From IMG/VR virus record IMGVR_UViG_3300047494_000064, positions 1 to 27,599 of that record: a stretch of DNA of 27,599 nt. The stretch is one strand, 5' to 3'. The stretch is from a virus. Below, piece after piece: positions 21,776 through 27,599 of this stretch; position 1 is the stretch's first letter, and each line of letters opens with the position of its first letter. The notes under the pieces were generated by a model. It did not search any database. It was not told the DNA's origin and worked only from the letters and a program-made list of their open reading frames with translations. The translations under genes and the position numbers were made by a program.

Positions 21776-22036
21776 TCAGCGGTACCAGGGCGGCCCGGAC
21801 GCGAATAATTGTATGTCGCGGTTATTCACCAGGAAAAGGTGCAGCGCCTGCGTGCAGCTGGGGCACAAGTCGATTCCGCCGTCCGTCACGACCTGTTTGA
21901 TATTTCCCGCTTGGAACGGGCCGTTCTGATGACATGCGGTGAGCTTGCTCCACGCGTTGGTCTGGCCATCGTGGACGAGTTCTTCCGATTTGCCGCAGCG
22001 GTCGCAATGCAGGCTTAAGCGGGTTTTCGTGGTCAT
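21776..22036 (-). CDS. Zinc-ribbon-like protein (86 aa)
   Basis: Minus-strand ATG at 22036-22034, overlapping the upstream gene's stop (TAATG). Cysteine pairs C11-x2-C14 (HCDRCGKSEE) and C58-x2-C61 (DLCPSCTQAL) form a zinc-ribbon knuckle arrangement; Cys35 is extra. The region between has a Trp (NAWSKLTACHQNGPF). Zinc ribbons of this size usually bind nucleic acid or protein. It forms an operon with the HTH gene, so a regulatory partnership is plausible. No exact family recognised. Confidence 0.65.
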   Translation of the reverse strand: MTTKTRLSLHCDRCGKSEELVHDGQTNAWSKLTACHQNGPFQAGNIKQVVTDGGIDLCPSCTQALHLFLVNNRDIQLFASGPPWYR

Positions 22037-22443
22037 TAGAGCGACCTGTAAATTTCGTAGTCGTAGGCGTGCATTTCGAAGGACCCTATATTTACCGCGT
22101 CAGTGTCGGAGACGCCGAACCAGGCAGGGAACTGGCCTGTGCGGAGGAACGCGCCGGCAGGCCAACACGGCCGGCGCGCAAAAAGCCCCCAGCCTGTCGC
22201 CGTGAAAGCGTCCCAATAGCCACAGTCTTTTACGATCGGCTTGCCGTGCGCATTCAGCGCGGCAACGATGACCGCGCCGATGGCGGGCGCATCCTTGCCG
22301 TAAATCTGGATCTTGCTGTAGTGGTTGGGATCTGTGACGTGCCCTGGGTGGTCGCCGTCATCGTCCCAGCGGTGATCCAGCCGCTGGGTGGGAAAGTCGG
22401 CCCCATCGTCGGTGTCAAACTGCGCCAGCTTCCAGGTTTTCAT
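22036..22443 (-). CDS. Unknown protein, first gene of minus-strand island (135 aa)
   Basis: The start is ATG 22443-22441 with GAAGGGA about seven bases upstream on the minus strand; a GTG eight codons earlier (22467) would put that ribosome site inside the gene. The protein is rich in Asp, Trp, Gly and aromatic residues (FDTDDGADFPTQRLDHRWDD, VKDCGYWDAFTATGWGLFAR, FPAWFGVSDTDAVNIGSFEM) and looks globular. No family was recognised. It heads a three-gene operon with the zinc-ribbon and HTH genes. Confidence 0.6.
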   Translation of the reverse strand: MKTWKLAQFDTDDGADFPTQRLDHRWDDDGDHPGHVTDPNHYSKIQIYGKDAPAIGAVIVAALNAHGKPIVKDCGYWDAFTATGWGLFARRPCWPAGAFLRTGQFPAWFGVSDTDAVNIGSFEMHAYDYEIYRSL

Positions 22444-22472
22444 ATCGCCCGTCCCTTCTGAAACCACAGTAG

Positions 22473-22492
22473 CATGTGATCCTATGTGATCC
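22473..22492. promoter_or_regulatory. Tandem operator-like boxes CATGTGATCC/TATGTGATCC
   Basis: Two 10-bp boxes, differing only in the first base, lie head to tail. They cover the -10 element of the proposed minus-strand promoter. A further inverted ATCACAT (22529-22535) and ATGTG (22540-22544) lie at the plus-strand promoter. CATGTGATCC also occurs at 16211-16220. A regulator, perhaps the local HTH protein, is a likely binder by inference. Confidence 0.5.
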
Positions 22493-22507
22493 CGGAATAG
22501 GCCGCAA
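22479..22507 (-). promoter_or_regulatory. Promoter-like pair for minus-strand island
   Basis: On the minus strand TTGCGG (22507-22502), 17 bases, then TAGGAT (22484-22479), 36 bases before the ATG at 22443. The -10 element lies across the junction of the tandem boxes. Confidence 0.4.
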
Positions 22508-22522
22508 GCCCCCAGAACCGGC

Positions 22523-22551
22523 TTGACATCACATCCTCATGTGTTTCAGAT
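22523..22551 (+). promoter_or_regulatory. Promoter-like pair toward tail genes
   Basis: A perfect -35 consensus TTGACA (22523-22528), 17 bases, then TCAGAT (22546-22551), a poor -10. The downstream gene starts at 22584. It overlaps the inverted ATCACAT box. Confidence 0.35.
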
Positions 22552-22583
22552 GCCCGCATTCAGTGGGAAGGGATGAGGTTTCG

Positions 22584-23513
22584 ATGGTCGACAAGGCGGA
22601 AGCTCGCACCCGCGCGATGGCGCGGGACAGCTACAAAACGCACATAATGCGGGAAGCGCCGACCCGGTCATTTCGGTTCACTCAGCCCGACGGCAGCTCA
22701 AACTACCATTTCACCCTGACCTGGACGCCTGGGATGCTGGCGCTGTCCGGCGACGTGGGCGAGCTGACGCTGGTGCATTACCACGCCATGCCGACCTTCG
22801 AGAAAGCGATCGGCTGGGTGTGCGGCGCGCAGTACGACTACCTGATGGGCAAGTCGAACGTGCGCGAGGAATATTACGCGCCGGGCACGGCGGAGTGGAT
22901 CGTTCAATGGGCCAACGAGGAGCCTCTGGACCGGCTGCTGGGGCGCAAGCGATACGACAACAAGGATCAGGCCATGTGGGGTAAGCGTCGCGGCGACGGG
23001 TTCCTGCGGCAATGGCGCAAACTCCGCAATGATCTAGTGCCTGACGTGAATTCCTTTGATTGGGACTTTGACGAAAACCCCTTCATAATGGGCCTCATTC
23101 CCGGTTCGTGGCCAAGGCCTAAGCGCGGTCTCCGGGAATGGGAAGATTGGTGGACGTACGATGATTGCTGGCTGAATTGGTTGCGAATCTGGCGCGCCAC
23201 GCGTGGTCAATTCTATTACCCGGACAGCACTAAGGATCTCCCGACCATGGTGCTGAGTGCGGCCGGTCGCCGCAAGTTGAAAAAGGATATCCAGGACGCC
23301 GTCTGCGATGCGCACAGCGCCTACCAATTTTGCCAGGAGATCGGCCTCGAAGATTTCTACGGCGACCGGCGATATCCGGATCAGACGATCTGGCAGATCG
23401 AAGCGATCAAGCACGGCTGCGCGCTGATCCAGGCGACTTTCCCGCCTGTGCCGCCCGCGCAGGAGCGCATCGGCGGCGGCGCGGTGGCAGCGGCCGTGGC
23501 GGGGCTGGTCTGA
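22584..23513 (+). CDS. Phage protein of unknown function (309 aa)
   Basis: ATG 22584 has GGGATGAGG (22570-22578) upstream; an in-frame ATG at 22539 lies inside the promoter-like region and was rejected. The N-terminus (SYKTHIMREAPTRSFRFTQP, DGSSNYHFTLTWTPGMLALS) with GDVGELTLVHYHAM looks like a compact beta-rich domain, followed by a long Trp/Asp/Arg-rich helical region and a C-terminal Ala/Gly/Val hydrophobic tail (GGGAVAAAVAGLV). The text recalls conserved hypothetical proteins of siphophages, but no function is known to me. Codon use is less G/C-biased than in neighbours, which may mark later acquisition with the adjacent island. Confidence 0.7.
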   Translation: MVDKAEARTRAMARDSYKTHIMREAPTRSFRFTQPDGSSNYHFTLTWTPGMLALSGDVGELTLVHYHAMPTFEKAIGWVCGAQYDYLMGKSNVREEYYAPGTAEWIVQWANEEPLDRLLGRKRYDNKDQAMWGKRRGDGFLRQWRKLRNDLVPDVNSFDWDFDENPFIMGLIPGSWPRPKRGLREWEDWWTYDDCWLNWLRIWRATRGQFYYPDSTKDLPTMVLSAAGRRKLKKDIQDAVCDAHSAYQFCQEIGLEDFYGDRRYPDQTIWQIEAIKHGCALIQATFPPVPPAQERIGGGAVAAAVAGLV

Positions 23514-23740
23514 TGGCCCACGATCCGCTGCATGTCTTCCGCAACCGGCTGCGCATTCTCAACAGCATCGACAGCTTCGAGCTGCCGGGCATGCCGGACG
23601 AAAAGGTCAGGGCGTTCCTGCGCGATCCGGTGCGATTCCTGATCCGCGCCGACGAGCCCACGGCGCAATTGATTTGGGCCGCGCTGGAGCGGCGCGAGCG
23701 CCCGGCGCCAGCAAAGGAGGCAATCGATGCAGCCGCGTGA
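23513..23740 (+). CDS. Small phage protein, unknown (75 aa)
   Basis: ATG 23513 overlaps the preceding TGA (TGATG); the longer open frame upstream is a shadow inside the 309-residue gene. The protein is helical: DPLHVFRNRLRILNSIDSFE, then DEKVRAFLRDPVRFLIRADE and a C-terminal Arg-rich helix. No family recognised. Its last bases hold the AAGGAGG ribosome site (23715-23721) of the following gene. Confidence 0.6.
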   Translation: MAHDPLHVFRNRLRILNSIDSFELPGMPDEKVRAFLRDPVRFLIRADEPTAQLIWAALERRERPAPAKEAIDAAA

Positions 23741-24113
23741 CGTACTGATGCTCCCCATGAAGGAGAATGACGCCGGTGCCATCACCGTCGGCGGCTACCT
23801 GCAGGCTCTCCTGCGCGAGCTGTGGGAAAAGGAGGAAGCGTTCAGCGGCAAGCGGCCGTTCGGCAACAGTGGTTGGACGGATGAACTTTATTTCGCCGTC
23901 ATCGCCGGCGGCGCTGTCGAAGGGGGCGAGCTCGATGGCGAAGGCTACGTCGAGAGGACGGGAAACGCCGATCAGGTGATTTCCGACGCCATCGACGCGC
24001 TATTTCCCGAAGCCTTTGCGGTGCGGGAGGCAAACCGCATCGCGGCGCTCGCGCTGATCAAAGCGGCCAACGAGATCGGGGAATTTACAGACCTTAGTGA
24101 ATTTACGGCATGA
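23727..24113 (+). CDS. Small phage protein, unknown (128 aa)
   Basis: ATG 23727 has a perfect AAGGAGG at 23715-23721, and overlaps the previous gene by 14 bases. The protein is mostly helical (YLQALLRELWEKEEAFSGKR, ADQVISDAIDALFPEAFAVR, ALALIKAANEIGEFT). No known motif. It overlaps the next gene by ATGA. Confidence 0.65.
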   Translation: MQPRDVLMLPMKENDAGAITVGGYLQALLRELWEKEEAFSGKRPFGNSGWTDELYFAVIAGGAVEGGELDGEGYVERTGNADQVISDAIDALFPEAFAVREANRIAALALIKAANEIGEFTDLSEFTA

Positions 24114-24268
24114 CTTACACTTTTGTCGTTTTGAAACTGTCGCAGGCGGCCTTCCAGGAAGTCCGCGACAAGATGGTTGCCGCCGGATACGAGCACGCGC
24201 TCGACCGCAATGGCGACGGCGAGCTGGTGGATATGCACGGCATCGCGGTGCAAGCCGAGACGCCGTGA
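24110..24268 (+). CDS. 52-residue protein with EF-hand-like loop
   Basis: This short frame, ATG 24110 to TGA 24268, is coupled by ATGA to the gene before and by GTGA to the gene after. Residues 32-41 read DRNGDGELVD, matching the Asp-x-Asn-x-Asp-Gly start of a calcium-binding loop, though the usual Glu at position 12 is His. It begins with a strand-helix (TYTFVVLKLSQAAFQEVRDK). Metal binding is a guess from the loop alone. Confidence 0.6.
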   Translation: MTYTFVVLKLSQAAFQEVRDKMVAAGYEHALDRNGDGELVDMHGIAVQAETP

Positions 24269-24507
24269 AAGAACCCAGCTCACCTGGCCGTACGATCAAG
24301 CTGCGGGTGCTCTGGTGGGCGATGCGCGGCACGCCCGTGGCTCCGCTGTTCCTGCGCACCAAAACCGGGCGGCTTTACCTGGTCGTGAAGGTGAGGAAAT
24401 GCCGCCCTGGATCGAAGGCGCGGTACAGCTTCGATGCTTGCCGCATCCAGCAAGATGAAGTGCCGAAAGGCGTGAAAATCCATTCATGGGCGTGGGGGAA
24501 GCGGTGA
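24265..24507 (+). CDS. Small basic phage protein, unknown (80 aa)
   Basis: Starts at GTG 24265 (GTGA overlap) and ends at 24507 with another GTGA. The translation contains a beta-rich core (IKLRVLWWAMRGTPVAPLFL, GRLYLVVKVRKCRPG) and ends in HSWAWGKR. The high Lys/Arg content and strands suggest a small binding domain. No family recognised. The longer open frame before 24265 overlaps other genes and was not used. Confidence 0.6.
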   Translation: MKEPSSPGRTIKLRVLWWAMRGTPVAPLFLRTKTGRLYLVVKVRKCRPGSKARYSFDACRIQQDEVPKGVKIHSWAWGKR

Positions 24508-24620
24508 TCGAGGACAATGATTCGAGCCGGCATCTGGGCGATGGGATAGCCTATGCGATCTATCGCGGCTGGGATTGCGCGCGGTCCGAAGCAAAGCCGC
24601 GCAAGCCGCTGGCGCCGGTT
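24504..24620 (+). other. Out-of-frame 5' head for the gpL-like gene
   Basis: Starting at GTG 24504 (GTGA overlap with the previous stop), this frame reads IEDNDSSRHLGDGIAYAIYR then GWDCARSEAKPRKPLAP with normal G/C third bases, then turns into shadow-like Arg/Pro/Ala text. At a run of five T (24619-24623) loss of one T would join it smoothly to the downstream frame as APVFRKLFYRRRVPPLG. This is a candidate frameshift, sequencing error or slippage site. Confidence 0.5.
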
Positions 24621-24912
24621 TTTCAGAAAGCTGTTCTACCGCCGCCGCGTCCCGCCGCTGGGGACGTACAGCTACGGCGTCGCGGCGGTGGAGACGCTGC
24701 CGCAGACGGCGCTCTGCGCCCGGCAGTATCGCGTGTGGAAGGCGCCCGAATTCGTCTACGGCGATTGCCCCTACCGTGGCCCGCGCATGTTCAACGACCA
24801 GGGCTGGCCGATCAGCCACCCCGCGTCCGATGTGTGCGGCAAGACGCCGTTCGATTGCAGCAAGCGCGGCTGCCTCAGCAGCTTTTTGGGTTTTCCGGAG
24901 GTATCGACATGA
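24553..24912 (+). CDS. Stand-alone gpL-type cysteine domain (putative Fe-S minor tail protein)
   Basis: Residues from about 64 on read EFVYGDCPYRG, FNDQGWPISHPASDVCGK, FDCSKRGC and end SSFLGFPEVST. This matches the C-terminal domain of lambda gpL-type minor tail proteins (C-P-Y-x-G, D-V-C-G-K, C-K, C, then a ...GFP end), where four cysteines hold an iron-sulfur cluster in the tail tip. Here Cys of CPY, VCGK, DCSK and RGC would be the ligands. gpL is about 230 residues; this is 119, or 135 if joined to the frame starting at 24504. It lies before the tape measure, whereas lambda L lies after it. Identity is inferred from the motif order. Confidence 0.6.
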   Translation: MRSIAAGIARGPKQSRASRWRRFFRKLFYRRRVPPLGTYSYGVAAVETLPQTALCARQYRVWKAPEFVYGDCPYRGPRMFNDQGWPISHPASDVCGKTPFDCSKRGCLSSFLGFPEVST

Positions 24913-25211
24913 TTTCAAAAAACACCGCGATGGACATCGCGCTCGCCTACCGCGAGATCGAGGTGGCAGAAAAGCTGCTGGCCGAAGTGACTGAGGCGCT
25001 GCGGCGCAATGAGAATCCTGATGTGCGTGATGCGTTCGGCCGCTTGCAGACTGGCTTGCGGCTGGGTGTGCCATCGGGCGAAAACAGCCACCAGATGTTC
25101 AATGTGCCCTGGACGCTCGCCAAGCCGGTGATCCAGGCGCACATCGCAGAGCAGCGCAGTATCCTGGCCGCGCTGAACGCCAAGGCCACGATTGAGGTAG
25201 CTGCGCCATGA
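24909..25211 (+). CDS. Conserved-type small phage protein (100 aa)
   Basis: ATG 24909 overlaps the previous TGA (ATGA); GGAGG (24897-24901) serves as ribosome site. The frame is open far upstream but that part is out of frame with the gpL-like gene. The sequence (AMDIALAYREIEVAEKLLAE, RDAFGRLQTGLRLGVPSGEN, MFNVPWTLAKPVIQAHIAEQ, LAALNAKA) is helical and of a type I recall from many phages without known role. It overlaps the next short frame by ATGA. Confidence 0.7.
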   Translation: MISKNTAMDIALAYREIEVAEKLLAEVTEALRRNENPDVRDAFGRLQTGLRLGVPSGENSHQMFNVPWTLAKPVIQAHIAEQRSILAALNAKATIEVAAP

Positions 25212-25261
25212 CCTACAAGAACCGCACTGAAATCGCCGATGCCGTGATAAGTGGCGATTAA
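25208..25261 (+). CDS. 17-codon frame before the tape measure
   Basis: ATG 25208 (ATGA overlap) to TAA 25261 codes MTYKNRTEIADAVISGD. It is in the same frame as the tape measure, separated by one stop and 14 codons. It could be a leader peptide that keeps ribosomes near the tape measure start, or chance. Confidence 0.3.
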   Translation: MTYKNRTEIADAVISGD

Positions 25262-25262
25262 C

Positions 25263-25309
25263 CCCCGCTTGCCGCGGGGACCAGCGGACACGCGCCTGCG
25301 CGCATGTCC
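25263..25309 (+). promoter_or_regulatory. Hairpins over the tape measure start codon
   Basis: CCCCGC (25263-25268) pairs with GCGGGG (25274-25279), which ends in GGGGACCAGC. Then GGACA-c-GCGC (25286-25295) pairs with GCGC-a-TGTCC (25300-25309), enclosing the ATG at 25304. No Shine-Dalgarno is visible, so initiation may rely on ribosomes arriving from upstream. Structures are seen, function is inferred. Confidence 0.4.
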
Positions 25310-27599
25310 GGTGCACAATCCAGCGGTAATAGCAACGACGTAGCGTCGCTCGGCTTCGCCGTCGACAGCCAGCCCGTCGTCGCGGCGACCACCAACCTCG
25401 ACGCGCTGCGCGCCTCGGCCGACAAGCTGGCCGAAAGCCACGACCAGCTCACCCAGCGCACCCAGCGGTTCTTGGCCATCGCGCAGGACATGGGCGAGTC
25501 CACCGCCCAGATGCGCCGCCAGTTCCAGGACGCCAGCCAGTCGCTGGACGGCCTGATCCAGACGCTCGACAGCGCCCGCCAGCGCATCGACGGCACCACC
25601 GCCAGCTTCACCGCGCTGGCGGCCGCCCAGGGCCAGGTGGCGGCCCTGGGGCAGTCGTTTGGCGTCACCAGCGCGGGCATCGAGGATTTCACGCGCCAGG
25701 CGCAGGTGCTCGGCCTCTCGGCGGGCCAGACCACGCTCGCCTTGCAGCGCATCACCGAAGCGCTGAACAACCAGACGCTGGCCGGTCAGCAGGTGCGCGA
25801 GCAGATCCGCGGCCTGGGCGTGGATTTGGCCGGGCTAACCGCCAACGACGCCGGCGGCGTGCTGGCCAGCGTGGTTGCCCGCCTGCGCCAGACGCAGGAC
25901 GGCCTGGGCAAATACCAGACCGAAAGCGGCATCCTCGGCATCACCGATCCCGGCACGCTGTACGGGCTGAACACGCCGGGCTACATCACTACGGCGCAGC
26001 GCCGCGATCTCGGCTACCAGCAGGCCGCGCGCCGCCAGATCAGCCAGACGACGCAGCTCGTCTCGACGGGCGAACGCCAGCTCGGCCTGGATAATTCCGA
26101 ATACGACGATCTGAACGGCCAGTATAACGTCGATCGCAATATCTTCTCGCGCCAGAGCAACGTTTTCAGCGGGCTCAGCGCCGCGCAGGCGTCGCAGCTC
26201 GCCGCCGCCGTCGGCCTGCCATCCGACGATACGTTCAGCAGCCAGGACTCGCGCCTGGCCGTGCTGCGCTACCTCGCCGCGAACCCCAACAGCGACCTGG
26301 CCAATTCCGCGCGCCGCCCGCTGGCCTCGCTCGATCGCAGCTTCGACCAGAGCTACCTCGGCGGTGCGTATCGCCACCTGACCGACGGCACGTACTCGAG
26401 CAACGAAAGCGACATCCAGTATCAGTTCGATCAGGATGCGGCGCGCTCGCCGTTCGGCCGCGCCGGCGCCTTCTTCTCGGCGCAGGGCCGCGAGATCGCC
26501 AACGCGTTCAACCTCTACACGCCCGAGCAATCCACCGGCGATAACCGCCCGCAGGACGCCGACACGACGATCCGGCAGGACAATGCCGCCGGCGACCGGC
26601 TGAGCAATTACGGCGATCGCACGCTGTCCAACTACCAGGCGATCGGCGGCTCGATCCGCACGCTGCAGGACCCGGCCGCGCTGGCCGACTACACGCGCCT
26701 CTACGGCACGCAGGAAGGGCAGGCGCGCTACTACAACACCCTGGCCGGCTTGAAGCGCAGCCAGGCCACGTCGCTCGTCACCGGCGGCGAGCAGATCCAG
26801 GATGCCCAGCAGCAGGGCTATGTGCTCGGCCAGCCGCTGGCGGACCGCCCCGAGCTGCAATCGCTGCTGCAGTTCATGGGCACGCTGTCCGACCAGAAGG
26901 ACAATATCCCGGCGCTGTTCACCGGCAGCAAGCCGATGTCGATTTCCGACATCCTCAACCCCAACGGCACGTCCGGGGGTCCAGGGGTGCTCACGCAGCA
27001 GGAAACCCAGGCGTTCCAGAAGCTGTATGCGCAGCAGCAGGCCAACCGCCAGACCGAGAACGATCAGCAGTTCGGCATCCGCATCGGCGACGCGCAGCAG
27101 ATCACCGCCGCGTCCGGCGAGGGCGGCCGTGCCGTCGAGGACGCCACCGCGCGCATCCAGGCCTACAACAAAGCCATCGCCGACGGTCTGAATACGACCA
27201 CGGCGGTGGCGCAGGCCGAAGCCGAGCTGACCGAGAAGCGCAAGGCATCGGACGCCGCGCTCCAGGAAAGCCAGCGCATCGCCAGTGCGCAGGCGACCGC
27301 GCTCCTGGCCGCGACGGCGGCGGCCGGCAGCAACCCGGTGCTGCGCCAGACGGCGGCGCTGAACCAGGGCCTGTCGAACGATTACGAGACGGCCTATCTC
27401 GCCGGCAAAACCAATCTGTCCTTTGGCCAGTATTCGGCCGGGCAGCGCCGCGCCTATGGCAACCAGGCGCTGCAATTCGGTTCCGACCAGGTGGCGTCCG
27501 CGCAGGAAAACCTGCTGCACGCCGGCGACGGTTTCGGCGCCAACGCCGAAGAACAGCAGCGCAGCGCGCAGGTGTTCAAGGATTTCAGCGAGGCGCTGG
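25304..27599 (+). CDS. Tail tape measure protein, N-terminal part (runs off window)
   Basis: The frame is open from the first in-frame start after TAA 25261 (ATG 25304) to the window end, at least 765 residues. The N-terminus has the tape-measure look: FAVDSQPVVAATTNLDALRA followed by long coiled coil (KLAESHDQLTQRTQRFLAI, MRRQFQDASQSLDGLIQTL) and AGQTTLALQRITEALNNQTL. The rest is Gln/Ala/Asp/Ser-rich, helical, without cysteine, with a second coiled-coil part near residues 610-670. It sets tail length and is often ejected before DNA. It follows the chaperone pair and intervening genes. A hydrophobic or lytic domain, if any, lies outside the window. Confidence 0.85.
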   Translation, partial: MSGAQSSGNSNDVASLGFAVDSQPVVAATTNLDALRASADKLAESHDQLTQRTQRFLAIAQDMGESTAQMRRQFQDASQSLDGLIQTLDSARQRIDGTTASFTALAAAQGQVAALGQSFGVTSAGIEDFTRQAQVLGLSAGQTTLALQRITEALNNQTLAGQQVREQIRGLGVDLAGLTANDAGGVLASVVARLRQTQDGLGKYQTESGILGITDPGTLYGLNTPGYITTAQRRDLGYQQAARRQISQTTQLVSTGERQLGLDNSEYDDLNGQYNVDRNIFSRQSNVFSGLSAAQASQLAAAVGLPSDDTFSSQDSRLAVLRYLAANPNSDLANSARRPLASLDRSFDQSYLGGAYRHLTDGTYSSNESDIQYQFDQDAARSPFGRAGAFFSAQGREIANAFNLYTPEQSTGDNRPQDADTTIRQDNAAGDRLSNYGDRTLSNYQAIGGSIRTLQDPAALADYTRLYGTQEGQARYYNTLAGLKRSQATSLVTGGEQIQDAQQQGYVLGQPLADRPELQSLLQFMGTLSDQKDNIPALFTGSKPMSISDILNPNGTSGGPGVLTQQETQAFQKLYAQQQANRQTENDQQFGIRIGDAQQITAASGEGGRAVEDATARIQAYNKAIADGLNTTTAVAQAEAELTEKRKASDAALQESQRIASAQATALLAATAAAGSNPVLRQTAALNQGLSNDYETAYLAGKTNLSFGQYSAGQRRAYGNQALQFGSDQVASAQENLLHAGDGFGANAEEQQRSAQVFKDFSEAL

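Noticed and set aside
24620-24908. Continuous frame 24504-25211 read as one 235-residue protein
   Set aside because: The middle translates to Arg/Pro/Ala shadow text while another frame carries the gpL-like cysteine motif; only the two ends look coding in this frame.
25835-27520. A 561-codon minus-strand frame opposite the tape measure
   Set aside because: Shadow of the tape measure frame, which is continuous from 25304 to the window end and fits the phage gene order.
1-27599. CRISPR arrays, tRNA genes, insertion sequences, integrase or att sites
   Set aside because: No spaced direct repeats, cloverleaf patterns, transposase or recombinase motifs were found on reading through; a tRNA or att search program was not available.

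Overview
The window is a stretch of a tailed-phage (siphovirus-type) genome or prophage. It covers the late structural module from the C-terminal end of the portal to the first 765 codons of the tape measure. By eye the DNA is roughly two-thirds G+C with strong G/C third positions. Genes are packed with ATGA, GTGA or TAATG overlaps and nearly all lie on the + strand. No tRNA, integrase, IS element or CRISPR array is visible. The base composition and protein style suggest a phage of a high-GC proteobacterium, plausibly an alphaproteobacterium, but nothing here proves the host.

Layout. (1) 1-7118, head module: portal end, several small unknown genes, an adenine-type DNA methyltransferase, a MuF-type minor head protein and an XkdF-like maturation protease. 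(2) 7118-12232: one 1704-residue protein of unknown function with glycine/alanine-rich hydrophobic stretches, coiled coils and a single cysteine. It is the most unusual gene in the window. (3) 12229-15605: a probable scaffold, preceded in frame by a segment resembling the capsid N-terminal arm, then an intrinsic terminator, a structured leader and the major capsid protein. (4) 15606-16643: two exported-protein cassettes (a lipoprotein and a six-cysteine periplasmic protein), each followed by a terminator of the same design. (5) 16644-20363: a HeH/LEM-like small protein, head-tail connector proteins, tail terminator and tail tube. (6) 20391-21533: a small tail-associated ORF, a strong terminator, a leader that can hide its own ribosome site, and the tail assembly chaperone pair joined by a canonical -1 slippery sequence (A AAT TTT). 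(7) 21508-22443: a three-gene minus-strand island (unknown protein, zinc-ribbon protein, helix-turn-helix protein) whose control region carries tandem CATGTGATCC-type boxes. (8) 22584-25261: small genes, mostly unknown, including a stand-alone four-cysteine domain like the C-terminus of lambda gpL. (9) 25304-end: tape measure.

How the parts work together. Portal, MuF protein, protease, scaffold and capsid build the procapsid; connectors and the tail terminator join it to a tube assembled on the tape measure with the help of the G/GT chaperones. Terminators surround the capsid and the two exported genes, so these are probably transcribed or dosed separately. The exported proteins, the regulator island and perhaps the giant protein look like accessory functions placed inside a conserved structural backbone.
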